64,000 nucleotides of DNA from Rhyacophila brunnea (lineage: Eukaryota; Arthropoda; Insecta; Trichoptera; Rhyacophilidae): NCBI GenBank assembly GCA_022495005.1, contig JAGYXB010001043.1, positions 1 through 64,000 of the forward strand. Reading direction: 5' to 3'. The first letter of the stretch is position 1, and each line of letters opens with the position of its first letter. The position numbers and the translations under genes were made by a program. Shown in pieces: positions 10,461-22,290 of the stretch. A model generated the notes under the pieces. It did no database searches, was not told the origin of the DNA, and was given only the letters and a program-made list of their open reading frames with translations.

Positions 10461-11364
10461 CTATGAGCGGAATGCAGAAACATAACTAAAATTTCCTTAG
10501 CAGAAAACACTATGCAGAAACATTGTCTTTTGTTAAGATCATTTCTATTGAAAATAATACCATATTTAAAAATTCTCTTTCCTATAGTTTAGGTAAATTA
10601 TTTTATAATTGTTAATCGATGACAAAAATATGACAACTGCATTCTATAAATGCAATAACTATAAATACATATTAATATTTAATTATAATACTCTTATGTT
10701 TCCGTTATAAGTCATTATACGTGATTCCACAGGCACCATAAGATATTTTTTTAACATGGTAACACTAGCGTCAAGTGTCATTCTTCACCTGGCATTTTGT
10801 ATTTCCGCGGGCTGGCGTATAAAATTAAAATAATATTCTGCAAGTACATGCCAAACGAATTAACACTATCAATATCCATATTGAGATACATTGTTAAATG
10901 AATTTGAGTGTATGGACTGTTTTATAGACATGCGAATTTATTTTGACAGCGGCTGTCAGTGGTAAATGTTAATACAAAAGGGGGGGTGTTCATAACAAAA
11001 GTAGTCTATGGTTAAGGATTCCTTAACTCTATACTCAGGATTGTCTATAGTTAAGTCATGCTTTTCGGCGACTTATCCTTAGGATCGAAATCTTAGATTG
11101 TGCATTCCGCTATATGTATATAGGTACGCTGCGAACTACCTACATCACTACATCACGCAGACGCCTAAAGAACCATGTAAAATCTAATCCAAAATAACTA
11201 ATATTTTAGAACATACCTAATTTTGTAAACACTTCTGAGAAATTATAATATTATAACCACTAGAAAAAATCTTTTTGAATTGCAAAGTGCAGAGTGGCTT
11301 CTGCACTAGAATTATTTGAGTATTGGCAGAACAATTCTTTTGCACCCAATTTAATAGGCAGTAA

Positions 11365-11461
11365 AATACCGGTATTTTGGATATTATTTAAAATCAGTAT
11401 GTATTTCGATATCGGTAAATACTGGAATCCCGGTTTTAAAATACCGGTATTGCAATCCCTA
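11365..11461 (-). mobile_element. hAT-like terminus remnant
   Basis: Read in reverse from 11461, TAGGGATTGCAATACCGGTA and AAACCGGGATTCC form the kind of end seen in some insect hAT elements, with the ATACCGGTAT palindrome repeated near 11366 and 11440. Only one end is recognisable. Short overlapping frames on both strands here are artefacts of the palindromes. 10461-11364 shows nothing else. Confidence 0.4.
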
Positions 11462-11655
11462 ATTCTATCGTGTGCTACACGGAAGAGTTCGGTGAATAAA
11501 AAAACAGTGACATTCAAAATAATCGTTGGATTTCCTCCACAAAATCTTGCATAGTTTGGTAGAGTAAGTGTCTATATTTTTTTTTACCAACAAATGTAAT
11601 ATTAAATAATATGTTTAGATATACATTAGGTACCTATAATTTATATTCTCTACAT

Positions 11656-12606
11656 CAGTGACGAAGGTTGGAGATAGGCTGTTAAGATGCAATATAAATA
11701 GTGCATACTAAACTTTGTCAGTTATATGTATTTAATTTCATTGAACTAAACTACAATTTACAGAGGGTGTTAGCTAGTTTTCAAAATTCAATTAAAACCT
11801 GCGAAACCAAACCATAATCGATAATAAGCAAAAAATACTCATCTATCTATAAAATGTTTATAATTATGACATTAAATCATACATAATTTTAGATAATTAA
11901 TACATAGAATAATATTTTTATATTATGTCTTGCTTGAAGCAGGGTCAATGAATTTTAAAGAACAGTACAACAACATATTGTGTAATATGTATTCTTAATT
12001 CAAAGAAAACAAATAAGTATGATTGAAAAAGTGTCCACAATTTTGTCTGATCCCACAAAGCATACCAAAACTATTATGGTTTGGTTTAGGTAGGGTTTAA
12101 TTTTTTTTTAACCAACTCCATCTGTAAATTGAAGTCTTAGTTTAATAAAAACAAATACGTATGACTGACAAAGTTTAATATGCACTATTTATGTCGGATC
12201 TTAACAGCCTACCTCCACCCTTCTTAAAATATCTTTAATTATGACATTAAATCATACATAATTTTTGATATTTTATACTCGTAGATAGAATAATATTTTT
12301 ATATACAATTATGGTTTTCTTGAAGCATGGTTAATGAATTTTTATCGTATTCTTAATTCAACGAAAACAAATAAGTATGAATGAAAAATTGTACACAATT
12401 TTGTCAGATCAGACAAAGCATACTAAAACCATCATGGTAGGATTACGTTGGGTTTAATTGTTTTTTTTTTTAATTATCCAACTCCATCTGTAAATAAAAT
12501 AAAATTGTAGTTTTAGTTCAATACAAACAAATACGTATGACTGATAAAGTTTAGAATGCCCTATTTATGTGGGATCTTAACAGTCTACCTCCACCCCTCG
12601 CCACTG
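11656..12606 (+). mobile_element. hAT-A MITE with internal tandem duplication
   Basis: It begins CAGTGACGAAGGTTGGAG and ends CTCCACCCCTCGCCACTG, the inverted ends of the most abundant family here (consensus CAGTGGCGAAGGGTGGAGG). The 8-bp flanks CTCTACAT (11648-11655) and CTCTACAG (12607-12614) differ at one base, so this is one insertion. The right half is present twice: TAATTATGACATTAAATCAT starts at 11861 and 12236, a 375-bp period, and an extra end (CTCCACCCTTCT) lies at the junction near 12222. Non-coding. Confidence 0.85.
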
Positions 12607-12627
12607 CTCTACAGTAGGAACAGAGTA

Positions 12628-12788
12628 CAGACCTACAAACTTATTTAAAGAACGGTCGAAAATGGAACTACGGACTACCATATGGACGCCATTTTGAAAA
12701 CATCAGATTCTGTCAAGATGCGAGTCTTGATTGGGTAGTTTTCGACAGTGGCTCCCCTATCCATTCTTTAGGTGAGTTTGTAGGTCTG
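12628..12788 (+). mobile_element. Tc1/mariner-type MITE (TA-flanked)
   Basis: CAGACCTACAAACTTATTTA at the left is mirrored by the right end (reverse CAGACCTACAAACTCACCTA). Both ends abut TA (12626-12627 and 12789-12790), consistent with TA target duplication. 161 bp, non-coding. 12791-13266 shows no other feature. Confidence 0.65.
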
Positions 12789-13266
12789 TACACGAATGTG
12801 ACAGCCTAGTCTGGTTTTTCTGGCTTTTAATATGGATTGCATTGGTACAGTGCCACGCAGTCTGCCATACTATGTGTTTGTGATGTAATAACAATTTACC
12901 TAATCTATAAATAATTGAAAATAATAAATTGTAGAACCAGTTCTTGTGCAACGACCGGGCATCACTAATTACCAGTTTAGTAATTTTATCTAGTCGTATA
13001 TTGTATTAAATTTAATAGCTGTGTTATTCGGTTGATTGATTTTATAACCCGAAGCAAGTTTTCCATCGGGATTCTCCATATTAAATATGCATTAGAGCTC
13101 GCGACCTGTTCTCACATTAAACAAGTTCCTAATGGTTTTGTTTCAAGCAATGCGACGTGATTGGTGATTACTGATTACTTATTACCTCTCTGCAGCGAAC
13201 ACTTAACCAGTTGCCTGATAGAGAATGACGTGTCGAGAATTAATTTCTGAGACTGTATGAAAATAT

Positions 13267-13675
13267 AGGTGACCGGACAAAACGGAACAGGACAAAACAG
13301 AACATGACAAAACAGCCAGGGGAAAAATGAAACATTAATTTTTGTGGAATCTATTTAGGTTATGTTAGGTTAGGTTAGGTCATTCCAATCATTTTGAACA
13401 TATTATATATTGATTAAGATGAGATATCCTAAGCTTGCCGGCAAAGTCCCGTTTATTTGAGGCTTTCTAGCGATTAGGAATGCAGAAATTAGGTATATAA
13501 TTTGATTTATTATGGCGTATTGAAAATGTGTGCTATTAAAAATCTATCAATATAACAGAGATAGGACAGTTTCAATATTAAATTTATATTTTTTCTGAAA
13601 AGTCATAGTTATATTTATCGTTGTTCTCTTTTGTCATGTTCTGTTTGATCGTGTTCTGTTTTGTCATGGAACCGA
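13267..13675 (+). mobile_element. family Q element with terminal 15-bp minisatellites, copy 1
   Basis: The left end has repeats of the GACAAAACAGAACAT type (13274-13318) and the right end the inverted type (TGTTCTGTTTTGTCA, about 13625-13668). The inner flank GGGGAAAAATGAAACATTAA is shared with the copy at 41168-41725. Between the arms lies a short TTAGG run (13355-13380). No coding capacity. The terminal arrays are inverted relative to each other, so the element can fold back. Confidence 0.7.
13355..13380 (+). repeat. interstitial TTAGG telomere-type run
   Basis: Five TTAGG-type pentamers in a row, the second changed to TTATG. TTAGG is the ancestral insect telomere repeat. It sits inside the family Q element. 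Confidence 0.7.
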
Positions 13676-13749
13676 AAATATAACCACTTGGGCATGCGAT
13701 AAGTCTCAGCTGAGCATCCCACCAGTGGTTTTAGCCTCAGGTCCTGCGT

Positions 13750-14078
13750 GTCTATTCTATACAAAAGGCGACTATCGACCGCTAACGTGCTAACGTGATA
13801 ATGTGTTAGTATTTGTTACATACATTTTATATTGAAATATTATAATTGTAATTGTATTGTAATCAGTTAATCAGTCGAAACTGTCTCTCTCTCGCTCTCT
13901 CTATCGCTCATGCTCTAAATTTAGCACAGGCAGGGGGCATGCCGTTAAAATATATCATTTATTGCAACAATTAATACCGGCTAATTATAATTGTTACAAT
14001 ACGTGTTAATAATTTGATACAAACATACCCTAGTTAGCGGTTTTAGCGGACGAAAGCAGCCTTTTGTATAGAATAGAC
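13750..14078 (+). mobile_element. TIR-1 MITE, copy A
   Basis: The ends are GTCTATTCTATACAAAAGGC and its reverse complement near 14059-14078. The interior includes a TCTCTCTCTCGCTCTCTCTA tract. A near-identical copy lies inverted at 35896-36223 and a diverged one at 25816-26087. Non-coding. Confidence 0.85.
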
Positions 14079-15293
14079 CCGCTGTAATCGTTAATTGAAT
14101 CAGCATTTCCAAAATGATAATAAATATTTATGGGGGTAAACAACTTACTCAATCCGTGTCAGCATATTGATCGGCGATATTAAATACGTTACCGCAATTA
14201 CAATTTTTTAACATCCATTTCCCGTAGTGTCCAATTATGACAAACTCAGTAAATAGCTTACTGCAATTATTATTTCCGCGATATCCATTTTTCCACATAG
14301 TCAGCCACCATCCATATCCGATGACGCAAACTCCATATAGTAGTTGACTCGATTATAATAATTATTTCCTAAATATGTATTCTTTTCAAGATAATATTTT
14401 GATTGTGAGTACGTCAATAAATAGCGGATCATAATTATTCATTGGACATGTCACTTGAATATAAGTTCACGGTCTGTTAGTACTTATCTAAGTCTGTATC
14501 GCTCTGTACAACATCTCATTCTACCGAGATTCGGACCTCGGAATAGTACCTATCATAATTATTTAACTGTTGACGCTGCAAATAAAACTTGCTCCTCCAC
14601 CCATCGGAGCAACCACCAAATCTCGACTTCTACATCCACATACCAGACTCCTACATAAATTATATTAAATGCTATAGGTAACTCTCTTAACTCTTCTGTT
14701 CTAACACCATTATCAAGACTCGTATTAATTTAACATGATCACTCACTGCCAGAGCCGAGTTAATTCGTCAAAGCATGTATGTCGCGTCAGGCCATGAGCG
14801 AGTTAACGTGTGCGTTCTTATAAACTTCATAACTTCTGAATAAACGGTTGGTGTATATTTTCTAAACAATATTTATCATTTTAGTGTGAACATATTCACG
14901 ATAAACTCGAGAAACATGTTGATTTAGTAAGTTTTCACAAATATTTATCTGTATGTTCCTATTTCATATTTGTAAGGGATTTATTTTATTCCAAAAATAA
15001 CTGGCTTACAAGACGTGTCCACATAGTAAAAATTGGCTGGCAGTGAAAAGGTGACAATAATTATTAATTTAGTTTGGTGTTAGTACGTACTGGTACCCAC
15101 TAACCTATAATTGACCATCTAATGAGAATTTCCACGAAACCTACTCTTAAACAGCGATGGTTTTAGGTACGTGGAGGTCTTTGGCATCGACAGGTTTGGA
15201 GACACCCCTATGGAATTGTTCCCCGTGCGATATACAGCAATTACAATAAAACAATCGGTATCTATATTTTGTATGTTTATATTTTTGATTCTT
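14079..15293. other. no recognised feature
   Basis: AT-rich sequence. Around 14480-14620 is a stretch ending in GCAAATAAAACTTGCTC that superficially resembles the end of an LTR, but no paired repeat, primer site or coding region supports it. Confidence 0.4.
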
Positions 15294-15453
15294 GTCTGTT
15301 TAGTGGAAGCCAGCGGCAAACAAATTTTGAAAATAGTCGATATACTGGATTATTTGTGGGTCAGCTTAGGTTTATCATTCTTGAATTCATGAATTTTGCT
15401 GAACTCGGCTATGAAAATGGCCGCTGTTCCCGCCTGGCTTCCAGTAAACAGAC
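15294..15453 (+). mobile_element. family P MITE, copy 1
   Basis: GTCTGTTTAGTGGAAGCCAG at the left is mirrored at the right by the reverse GTCTGTTTACTGGAAGCCAG, a long inverted repeat. A second, partly truncated copy lies inverted at 45458-45596. Overlapping frames on both strands here reflect the palindrome and are not genes. 15454-16304 shows nothing recognisable. Confidence 0.75.
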
Positions 15454-16304
15454 TTGTACCAGATTTTTTTTTAAACTGAAATGTCAATACTTTCCAATGC
15501 AGCGAACGTATCATCTGTCCTATATTATAATGTGCCGCCCCTATCCAACGTATGACATGCCAACTCCCACCATTTGCGATGAATACGTTTGATGCATGTC
15601 AGCCCTAATTTTATAGCATCCCACCACTTTCATACGCAATTAAATAAGATATCCAGCAATGTTTCAATTAACTATTGAGTGGATAAATATAATCATTATA
15701 ATGACGGTAAATTCAATCATTTCTTCAACACCATTCCTCCTAGTTATAATATAATCATCCGTTGATATCTTTTTAATGACTTTTTTCTCGAAAGATCTTG
15801 CTGATTGCAGTTTCATTATGCGTGCTCATTCTTAACTAATATATCATACTGCTTATGAGTATTTAATGAATGTAATACAAAACCAACTAAAATGATAAAA
15901 AAAAGAGTTCCCATAGCAGAGCATGATACCGCAAACCGAAAATGTTGTAAGTGTCTGCATTAGATTTGGTCTGAGATATCACACTAAGTACCTAGGTACA
16001 CTTCGCGGCTTTTCCTTGAATATTTATACTGTCTTTATCTTTTTGGGCGCAGTGGCGTGTTGAGTTGTGGGGGTGAGTCTATTATTAATTAATTATTCTC
16101 CCCTTATCTTGATACTGTGTTTATGGTAGTAATATAACTAGACAGCTAAGTTTTACTTAAACTTTAAAACGTTATTGTGATTTTAGATCTAACCACAGTG
16201 CTGAAGAAAATAGTGATGGGGCGATGTGTTTTCGTATTTAACTACACAACATTTAATCTATACCTGTAACAGAATGTTTGAATTGAATAGAGTGCACTCG
16301 GAGA

Positions 16305-16530
16305 CGGCATATTCTATTATTACTAATGGATACTGGTATCTTTCCGGAAGCGTGGAAGATGTCAAAGGTTGAGATCAATGGAAACTTATAGGGCGGAAGT
16401 AGTTCTCTATGCATCAGCATAAGTTCTTGAGATGATTATGCACAGCATGATTTCTCCAAGAATTTAGAGTCATTTATTATAAATCTTCAGCACGGAATGG
16501 ATTCAGAGCTACACTTTCAATAGAAAATTT
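16305..16530 (+). pseudogene. decayed LINE reverse-transcriptase fragment
   Basis: The frame gives TGIFPEAWKMSKV, the usual RT block before the NYRP motif. After a frame change comes YRAEVVLYAS, then VLEMIMHSMISPR, and then QHG, in the order expected for the RT fingers/palm region. Stops and frameshifts show it is dead. The clade cannot be fixed from so short a stretch. Confidence 0.55.
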
Positions 16531-16574
16531 TGTTTCTTAATTTATTATTATAAATACTTAGTTGTAATCGTTTT

Positions 16575-16810
16575 TCTAACATTCACACCTCGTATCTGAC
16601 ATTCAATAGATAGGGGGAATTAAAATGTTATAAAAAATCAGATAATCAAGTTAAAAAACAAACATATCTACACTTTAAAAAATAAACTAAATTATTTTGG
16701 CACTAGGCGTATTTTTGTTTTTATTTAATTTCATTTCATAGTTTCGTATAAGATTTTAAGTCCCCCTGTCAAAACTATTGAATGTCAGATATGAGGTGTG
16801 AAATGTTAGA
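16575..16810. mobile_element. MITE with about 36-bp TIRs
   Basis: TCTAACATTCACACCTCGTA and TCTGACATTCAATAG at the left are mirrored by the reverse of the right end (TCTAACATTTCACACCTCAT, TCTGACATTCAATAG). The loop is AT-rich and non-coding. Superfamily unknown. Confidence 0.75.
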
Positions 16811-16837
16811 CCATCATAATGTTGTGTCAGTTGACAA

Positions 16838-16870
16838 TGTCCCATTGAAGCGAACGAAAGAGGTCCTAAG
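16838..16870 (-). repeat. fragment of dispersed repeat family S
   Basis: In reverse it reads ACCTCTTTCGTTCGCTTCAA then TGGGACATTGTCAACTG, similar to the segments at 79 and 18745. No complete element is visible. 16871-17229 holds nothing else clear. Confidence 0.45.
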
Positions 16871-17229
16871 TATTATTATATTATGTGGCATAAGTACCCA
16901 GTACCCACTACATGTTGTGTTTTATTCAATTTAATACAATGTCTTTACAACAAGAATTGACAGTTATTTAAATTTAAAAAAAATAAACAACACTTGTGAA
17001 CAACTGACACACTCAATCCACAAATTGATATGCCATACGCACAGAACAGATTAATAAATATAAAATATTAAGCCAGTCGCCATAGATAGACCAATAATTT
17101 GAAGCGAGATTTGCTTTATTATGACAATGATAGAATTTTATTAAATATTACCAATATTGATGGCGCATTTCGTTTACGTGACAAATTTTAATGCATATAA
17201 ATGAGTAACCATTGGAAATAACAAATTCA

Positions 17230-17637
17230 ACTGACTACAATTTACAGATGGTGTTAGTTAGTTTTTAAAAATCAATTAAATCTTGTCTCAACCAAACCAT
17301 AAGAGTTTTGGTATGTTATGGGCGATACGACAAAATTGTTCACACTCTTTCATTCATACTTATTTGTTTTCGTTGGATTAAGAATACAGATTTCCCATAT
17401 TGTTGGTTAATTTTTTTAAATTCATTAAGCCCTGCCTAACCAAACTTTAATAGATAAAAAAATATTATTCTATCTATAAAATATACACAGTTATGTTTAA
17501 TTGAATTTCAAAAATTAACTAATAACATCTGTAAATTTTAGTCTTATTTCAATGAAAACAAATACGCATGACTGACAAAGTTTAATGTGCACTATTTATG
17601 GCGGATCTCAACAGCCTACCTCCACCCTTCGCCACTG
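17230..17637 (+). mobile_element. hAT-A MITE, left end truncated
   Basis: It starts within the family at CAATTTACAGATGGTG and runs through the internal CATTCATACTTATTTGTTTT segment to the right end ACCTCCACCCTTCGCCACTG. The left inverted end is missing. Non-coding. Confidence 0.75.
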
Positions 17638-18057
17638 GGTCATACGAATACGAAAGAAATTCCATTTCAATCAACTGTGTCCTGTGCTATGGAGACAACC
17701 GAATACGTACGACTGGACATTCTTTATCCTATCAGTAAACTAAGTTGTGCACTTCAATGTGGTTACTATTTTTTGTGTGTAATGTTTCAGACGGCGTAGT
17801 AATTACGATAATTAGTGACCCCTTTATCTCACAAGCTGTGTAACTTTTTTCCGTTCTTGTTCCGTCTGCGACTAGCTTTCTTTTGTTTCTTAATGATAAG
17901 TTTGCGTAATTGATATGGTCGTCTGCGTCGGGCTTAATTAAAAGTAATTAATGACTTTTAAACCGGCATTTAATAATTTGGTCTAGTGCTGACACTGGTG
18001 TGAATGAAGTTTACTGACGTGATAAGAATATACGACTAAAATTAAGCTAAATAATTA
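17638..18057. other. no recognised feature
   Basis: AT-rich. No gene or repeat could be recognised. Confidence 0.4.
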
Positions 18058-18691
18058 TTAAGGCTATACTTCAGCTGTGGCATGGTCTAAAAAGATCGTG
18101 ACTACGCGACGCGCAGATTGTACAAACGACGCGTGCCGAACAAAACATAATTTGCCATAAAAATTAAACATGCGTCCATTTAGTGTCGTCACTGTTCTGG
18201 CAGAAAACACTAATTCGAAAAAATGACAAATGGAGTTGGTACCAAAATGTTCCTTATTTCAAACTTTACCGTCTGGAAACCTTCTTAATAAATAAAAAGT
18301 CTTTATTTTAAAATCATCCTTTTTACGATTACTTAATAAACTCACATGATAGACCATTATTTCAAACATTTTAACAACTTCAAAGTCAGATTACTCAAAA
18401 CTAGGATTCTCCAGTTAATGTGTTCTGCCAGAACAGAGACGATGTCATGTTTATTGTTATATTAGTAATAATAATATATTCATTGAAATGTTTTCTGTTT
18501 TGAGTACTTAAGTACATGCGTAACGTTTTTTTGTCATCTTTACACGATATAAGAATATATTCCGCCGACGCCATCACAAAACAAATTGACCTGCTCACAT
18601 CTCGACTACCGGTCTCCGATTGGTAACGAGTGTGAAATTTCGTCCCACCTATTGTTGAAAATTATTTGCCGTTTCACTGATTTATGCTCTT
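18058..18691 (-). mobile_element. TTAA-1 element interrupted by a MITE
   Basis: It starts at TTAA (18058-18061) with GGCTATACTTCAGCTG and runs in minus orientation to AATTATTTGCCGTTTCACTG. Compared with other copies the body is split after CATGCGTCCATTTAGTG by a 250-bp MITE (18187-18443) and resumes at TCATGTTTATTGTTATATTA. The TTAA flanks suggest a transposase with TTAA preference (piggyBac-like or similar). That is an inference from the flanks only. Confidence 0.75.
18187..18443. mobile_element. MITE nested in TTAA-1
   Basis: The ends are CGTCACTGTTCTGGCAGAA and, in reverse, CGTCTCTGTTCTGGCAGAA. It disrupts the TTAA-1 copy, so it is younger. The target duplication is unclear. Confidence 0.7.
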
Positions 18692-18719
18692 TACTCATAG
18701 AAAAAAAAACTCAACAAAA

Positions 18720-18885
18720 ATATTTAGTTTAGTAATTTATTATCAGGACCGGTTTCGTCTGCTCCAATGAGACATCGTCAACTGATACAGTAAACAGCTT
18801 AAATATTTAATAAACTTATAATTATTGTTTGCTGCCAAAAGTGGGTAAGTCTTTAATTTAGGTGTTTAGAGTTAACAACGGATTA
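18720..18885 (+). repeat. dispersed repeats S and V, adjacent
   Basis: The S word (AGGACCGGTTTCGTCTGCTC) at 18745 is followed by the V word (GCTGCCAAAAGTGGGTAAGT) at 18830, which also occurs near 10405. They may be parts of one decayed element. Confidence 0.4.
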
Positions 18886-19489
18886 TGTGTAAGTAGGTAT
18901 ATATAAGTATTATTATGTATGCTAGAAAAAAATCAAAGGTCATCCGATACATAGAACATGCATACAAAGCACAAATAAATTAGCATTATTCCTGATTTTA
19001 TAGGGCATGTCAAAGTTCAGATTGCAATTATTACTCCATAACAAGATTTCCAGACTTACCAATTTTTGGCAGTATACATGTTAATAAAGGGCGTATGCAC
19101 ATTGTACATAAAATATAAAAATTACGTATAGGAAAATGTGTAGGTATAACATAAGTTAGTTGTGTAGTTCCATACTTTTGTAATTAAAAAAAATATTTGA
19201 ATACTTACCTACTTATGTGATGTGAAAACTGCTCCTGATTATTTTGTAAATTGTCATTTGTAGTCTTTCAATATAAATGATTCTTATTTTATTATAAAGT
19301 CTATAAGTTTTGATTGCACAGGCGATTTCAAAACATTGTATTTGCTTTCTCGTAAATAGATAACCATTTGCGCGGTTTTATAAGTTGGTAAATAAATACG
19401 ATATATTATTTATAGCACTATAAATAACACCTGTCATTATTTCATTAGGCACTGAACAAACGCATTCAAATAATATCTCGATGAGTGTG
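18886..19489. other. no recognised feature
   Basis: AT-rich. No gene or repeat could be recognised. Confidence 0.4.
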
Positions 19490-19660
19490 ATAGCGCAGCG
19501 CCCCCACCCTTTGCGGGTCTTATCAAAGAGCTACGGCGGCCGCGCACGTGACCGGAAGTAGCAGACACGTGGAGGCTCTCGCGGTCGCCCCTCGCAGCCT
19601 TAAGCGAGGGTGGCTGTCAACCCTGTCTGCAGACACGAGACTCGGAGGGGTGGATAGCGT
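19490..19660. promoter_or_regulatory. candidate regulatory island with paired CACGTG E-boxes
   Basis: This is a GC-rich block in AT-rich intron. Two palindromic CACGTG sites lie at 19545-19550 and 19566-19571, 21 bp apart start to start, next to GGCGGCCGCG and ACCGGAAG (an ETS-like core). It matches no repeat found in the window and has no long open frame. Function is inferred from composition and motifs only. Confidence 0.3.
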
Positions 19661-20302
19661 TCTAGTCGACGATAAAAACAAAAAGACATACATTTTCGAG
19701 TAAAATAGCGTGAGCGAAGAAACTATCAAGGCTTCAGTAGACGATAGATATTGATATATGCATTTTAAACGTATTGTGTACATTAAAGACATTCACAACA
19801 TGGCATTTAAATAACAATATTTAAGTATACAGTTTTCATGAAAACACTATGACGTGTAGAATATATTTTTTGTTTTTAACTATTATTATTACTCTATTAT
19901 TTATTATTATTAGGAAAAAAACATTTAAAGATGGGAGGTTAGGTATTTACTTTTATTAGAGTGAATATGGTATAACTCATACCATTTGCGAAGACTGCCT
20001 GTTGAACGAAGGTAAACGAATTAAACGGAAATAAAATAAGAATACATTCACATATTAATGCAAGTGTATCTATAACGAACTACCTATCTGCGATAGTGCA
20101 GGCAACGTTCATCATTGTTGGGACAATCGAACCGCCATTATTATATATACCTATAACCGGATATTTAAATGAATAATCACAAAAGGCGCATGTCACACTT
20201 AGTCTAGTAGCTTCCAAAGTGTCACGAATCACTGCACATGTACTAGCTCAAACAGTAAAGTTTAACACCCGGAATGCGATGGTTATGTCACATTATGCCG
20301 GG

Positions 20303-20445
20303 TCCACACCGAAAACAAGTCGCGCGACAACTCGTTAAATTTTACGATAAGCATGATAATTATCGTAAAATTTCTTAAGCAATTATGATAATTATCGTAA
20401 AATTTAACGAGTTGTCGCGCGACTTGTTGCCGGTGTGGCCGCACT
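20303..20445. mobile_element. palindromic MITE, family M, copy 2
   Basis: The left arm (CCACACCGAAAACAAGTCGC, GCGACAACTCGTTAAATTTT) is almost perfectly complementary to the right arm, giving about 50-bp arms. The internal unit TTATCGTAAAATTT also repeats. The copy at 6211-6318 has one arm diverged. 19661-20302 and 20446-21469 otherwise show nothing recognised. Confidence 0.85.
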
Positions 20446-21469
20446 TTTAGGTAGAAGTATTCTAATTCTAATGTGAAGCTACTGTTACCATCGTAATAAT
20501 AAATATCGGTAACACAATATGTAAACCGGTGTATTATTGCAGTGCTGATTTACCAAAGTAGAGCCAGTTTGATTTTTGTTTGTTATTCATGCCTTTTTAG
20601 CAAGCTGCGCTGCTCGTCACCGGAAACGTTGACCCAAGCGCTTTTTAATTATTATAACTGATAATTTGTCAGTTTTTTTTGGGTCATGCTAGCAAGAGAC
20701 CAATTCAAGATGTAACTGCTCATGTCATTTTTTCAAGGGCGAAAGAGTGTGTTGTAATCCTGAACCTCTTTCAATAAATTAAAAAAAAATCATTTTTTAG
20801 CCGTGTATAATTCATGATATGACGTGCTACGAGTATAATATAATAAATAAATATATTCAGTCGGATTCAGTCATAAATGAAGTACTAAATTATCAATTAC
20901 CAGCCCCTCGAATCGAAATTATGTCGAGGTTTCTGCCATTTACCGTAAACTAACATAGCCCATTGTCATAGCAACATGTTTAATATAATAATGCGAAAAA
21001 AATATGTATAGTCAATAAAGTTTGCTTGCTACATTCTTAAGTCGTATGTAGTCTAGAAGTACTGAATGTCAAAATAGTTACCCAAGAGGACGGCTATATC
21101 CAAACAAACCAAAACAATGCCAACATTTGCTTATGTATATTATAATATTCAATGTTGTAATATATAATATGTAGTATATACCTATTCCCGGCCATATTTT
21201 CTGCAATGTGACGTATAATTTACTCCAATTCATAATGCAGGTGAGTGTAGAGAGGGCAGCAGAAGAGTATGTGGAAATGAATATTTCTTGGCTCCGTAAA
21301 TCGCTCTATGTCCAATGCGTTAGCGTTCCAATGATACGACTGTCCTAGGATTAGGAGGTGTACCTACTGCAAGTTGGTCGCCAATTATCGATAGAAGACG
21401 GTACCAAAAGAAGAAGAAGAATATCATTACTCCAAGTAACGAGCAGTAATTTGTTCTATCAAATTCGTC

Positions 21470-21808
21470 TTAAGAGCATACTTCAGTGAAACGGAAAATA
21501 ATTTTCAACTATAGCTGCGACGAAACTTTGGACTCACTGGCAATCGGAAAGCGAAAGTCGAGCTGTGAACAGGTCAATTTGTTTCGTGATGGCGACGGGG
21601 GTATTAATTCTTAAATCGTGTAAAGATGACTAAAAAACGTTACCCATTTACTTGAAAAAGAAAACATGTCAATGAATATATTATTATTGTTACTAATAGA
21701 ACAATAAACAGAACATTAAATGGACGCATGTTGAATTTTTATGACAAATTGTATTTCGTTCGGCACGCGTCATTTGCTCAATCCGCGCCAACTGACGTAT
21801 AGCCTTAA
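21470..21808 (+). mobile_element. TTAA-1 element, complete copy
   Basis: TTAA at 21470-21473 is followed by GAGCATACTTCAGTGAAACG. The right end (ACTGACGTATAGCC) meets TTAA at 21805-21808. The body carries the family's conserved TCGTGTAAAGATGACTAAAA and AATGAATATATTATTATTGT segments. Non-coding, with stops in the small frame seen in other copies. Confidence 0.8.
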
Positions 21809-22179
21809 CAATCGCATTCATTATTTGTGTTTATTTATTAATGACATTTGTATGAAGTAGCTCTTTAATTGTTCACAAGTTGTGTCCAACATGTGTAAGA
21901 ATGTTTATGTACCTACATCGTGTCAAAAATTTAAAAAAAAAACGAATAATAACTTAACAATATGGAAGAAATCACATTGTTGAAATTAGCATACCCACCC
22001 TTCGTAATTTATTCAGACGCTTCATCCCTGTATAATTCGAAAAGAACACGTGTATTGAAAATAAATCAACCCTTTTAATCTGATAAAAATCGAATTCGTA
22101 ATCCGGCAATACAGATTCCGCGTGTTTAGATCAAAATATTGCTGTGTTGGATGTTTTCGTTTTTTAATAAAATGTATGG

Positions 22180-22290
22180 CAACCCCATCGCAAACAAGGG
22201 CGGCCGCTTAAATAAATAATCGCTTCCCGGCCCACCTATCTCCCCCCGGTAAAGTACACAAGGGCGGATTTTGTGCGTTATAAAAAGATT
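22180..22290. promoter_or_regulatory. GC-rich non-repeat island
   Basis: CAAGGGCGGCCGCTTAAATA, CCCGGCCCACCTATCTCCCC and AAGGGCGGATTTTGTGCG stand out from AT-rich surroundings and match no repeat family here. A candidate conserved non-coding element. No function can be read. Confidence 0.25.

Noticed and set aside
11260..11554. Opposed 85-86 codon frames
   Set aside because: They arise from the ATACCGGTAT palindromes of a hAT-like end. No domain or splice support.
14480..14620. Possible solo LTR (AATAAA-type end)
   Set aside because: No TG...CA borders, target duplication or second copy could be seen.
15119..15592. Four overlapping frames on both strands
   Set aside because: They fall on the family P inverted repeat and its flanks and are not kept in the second copy.
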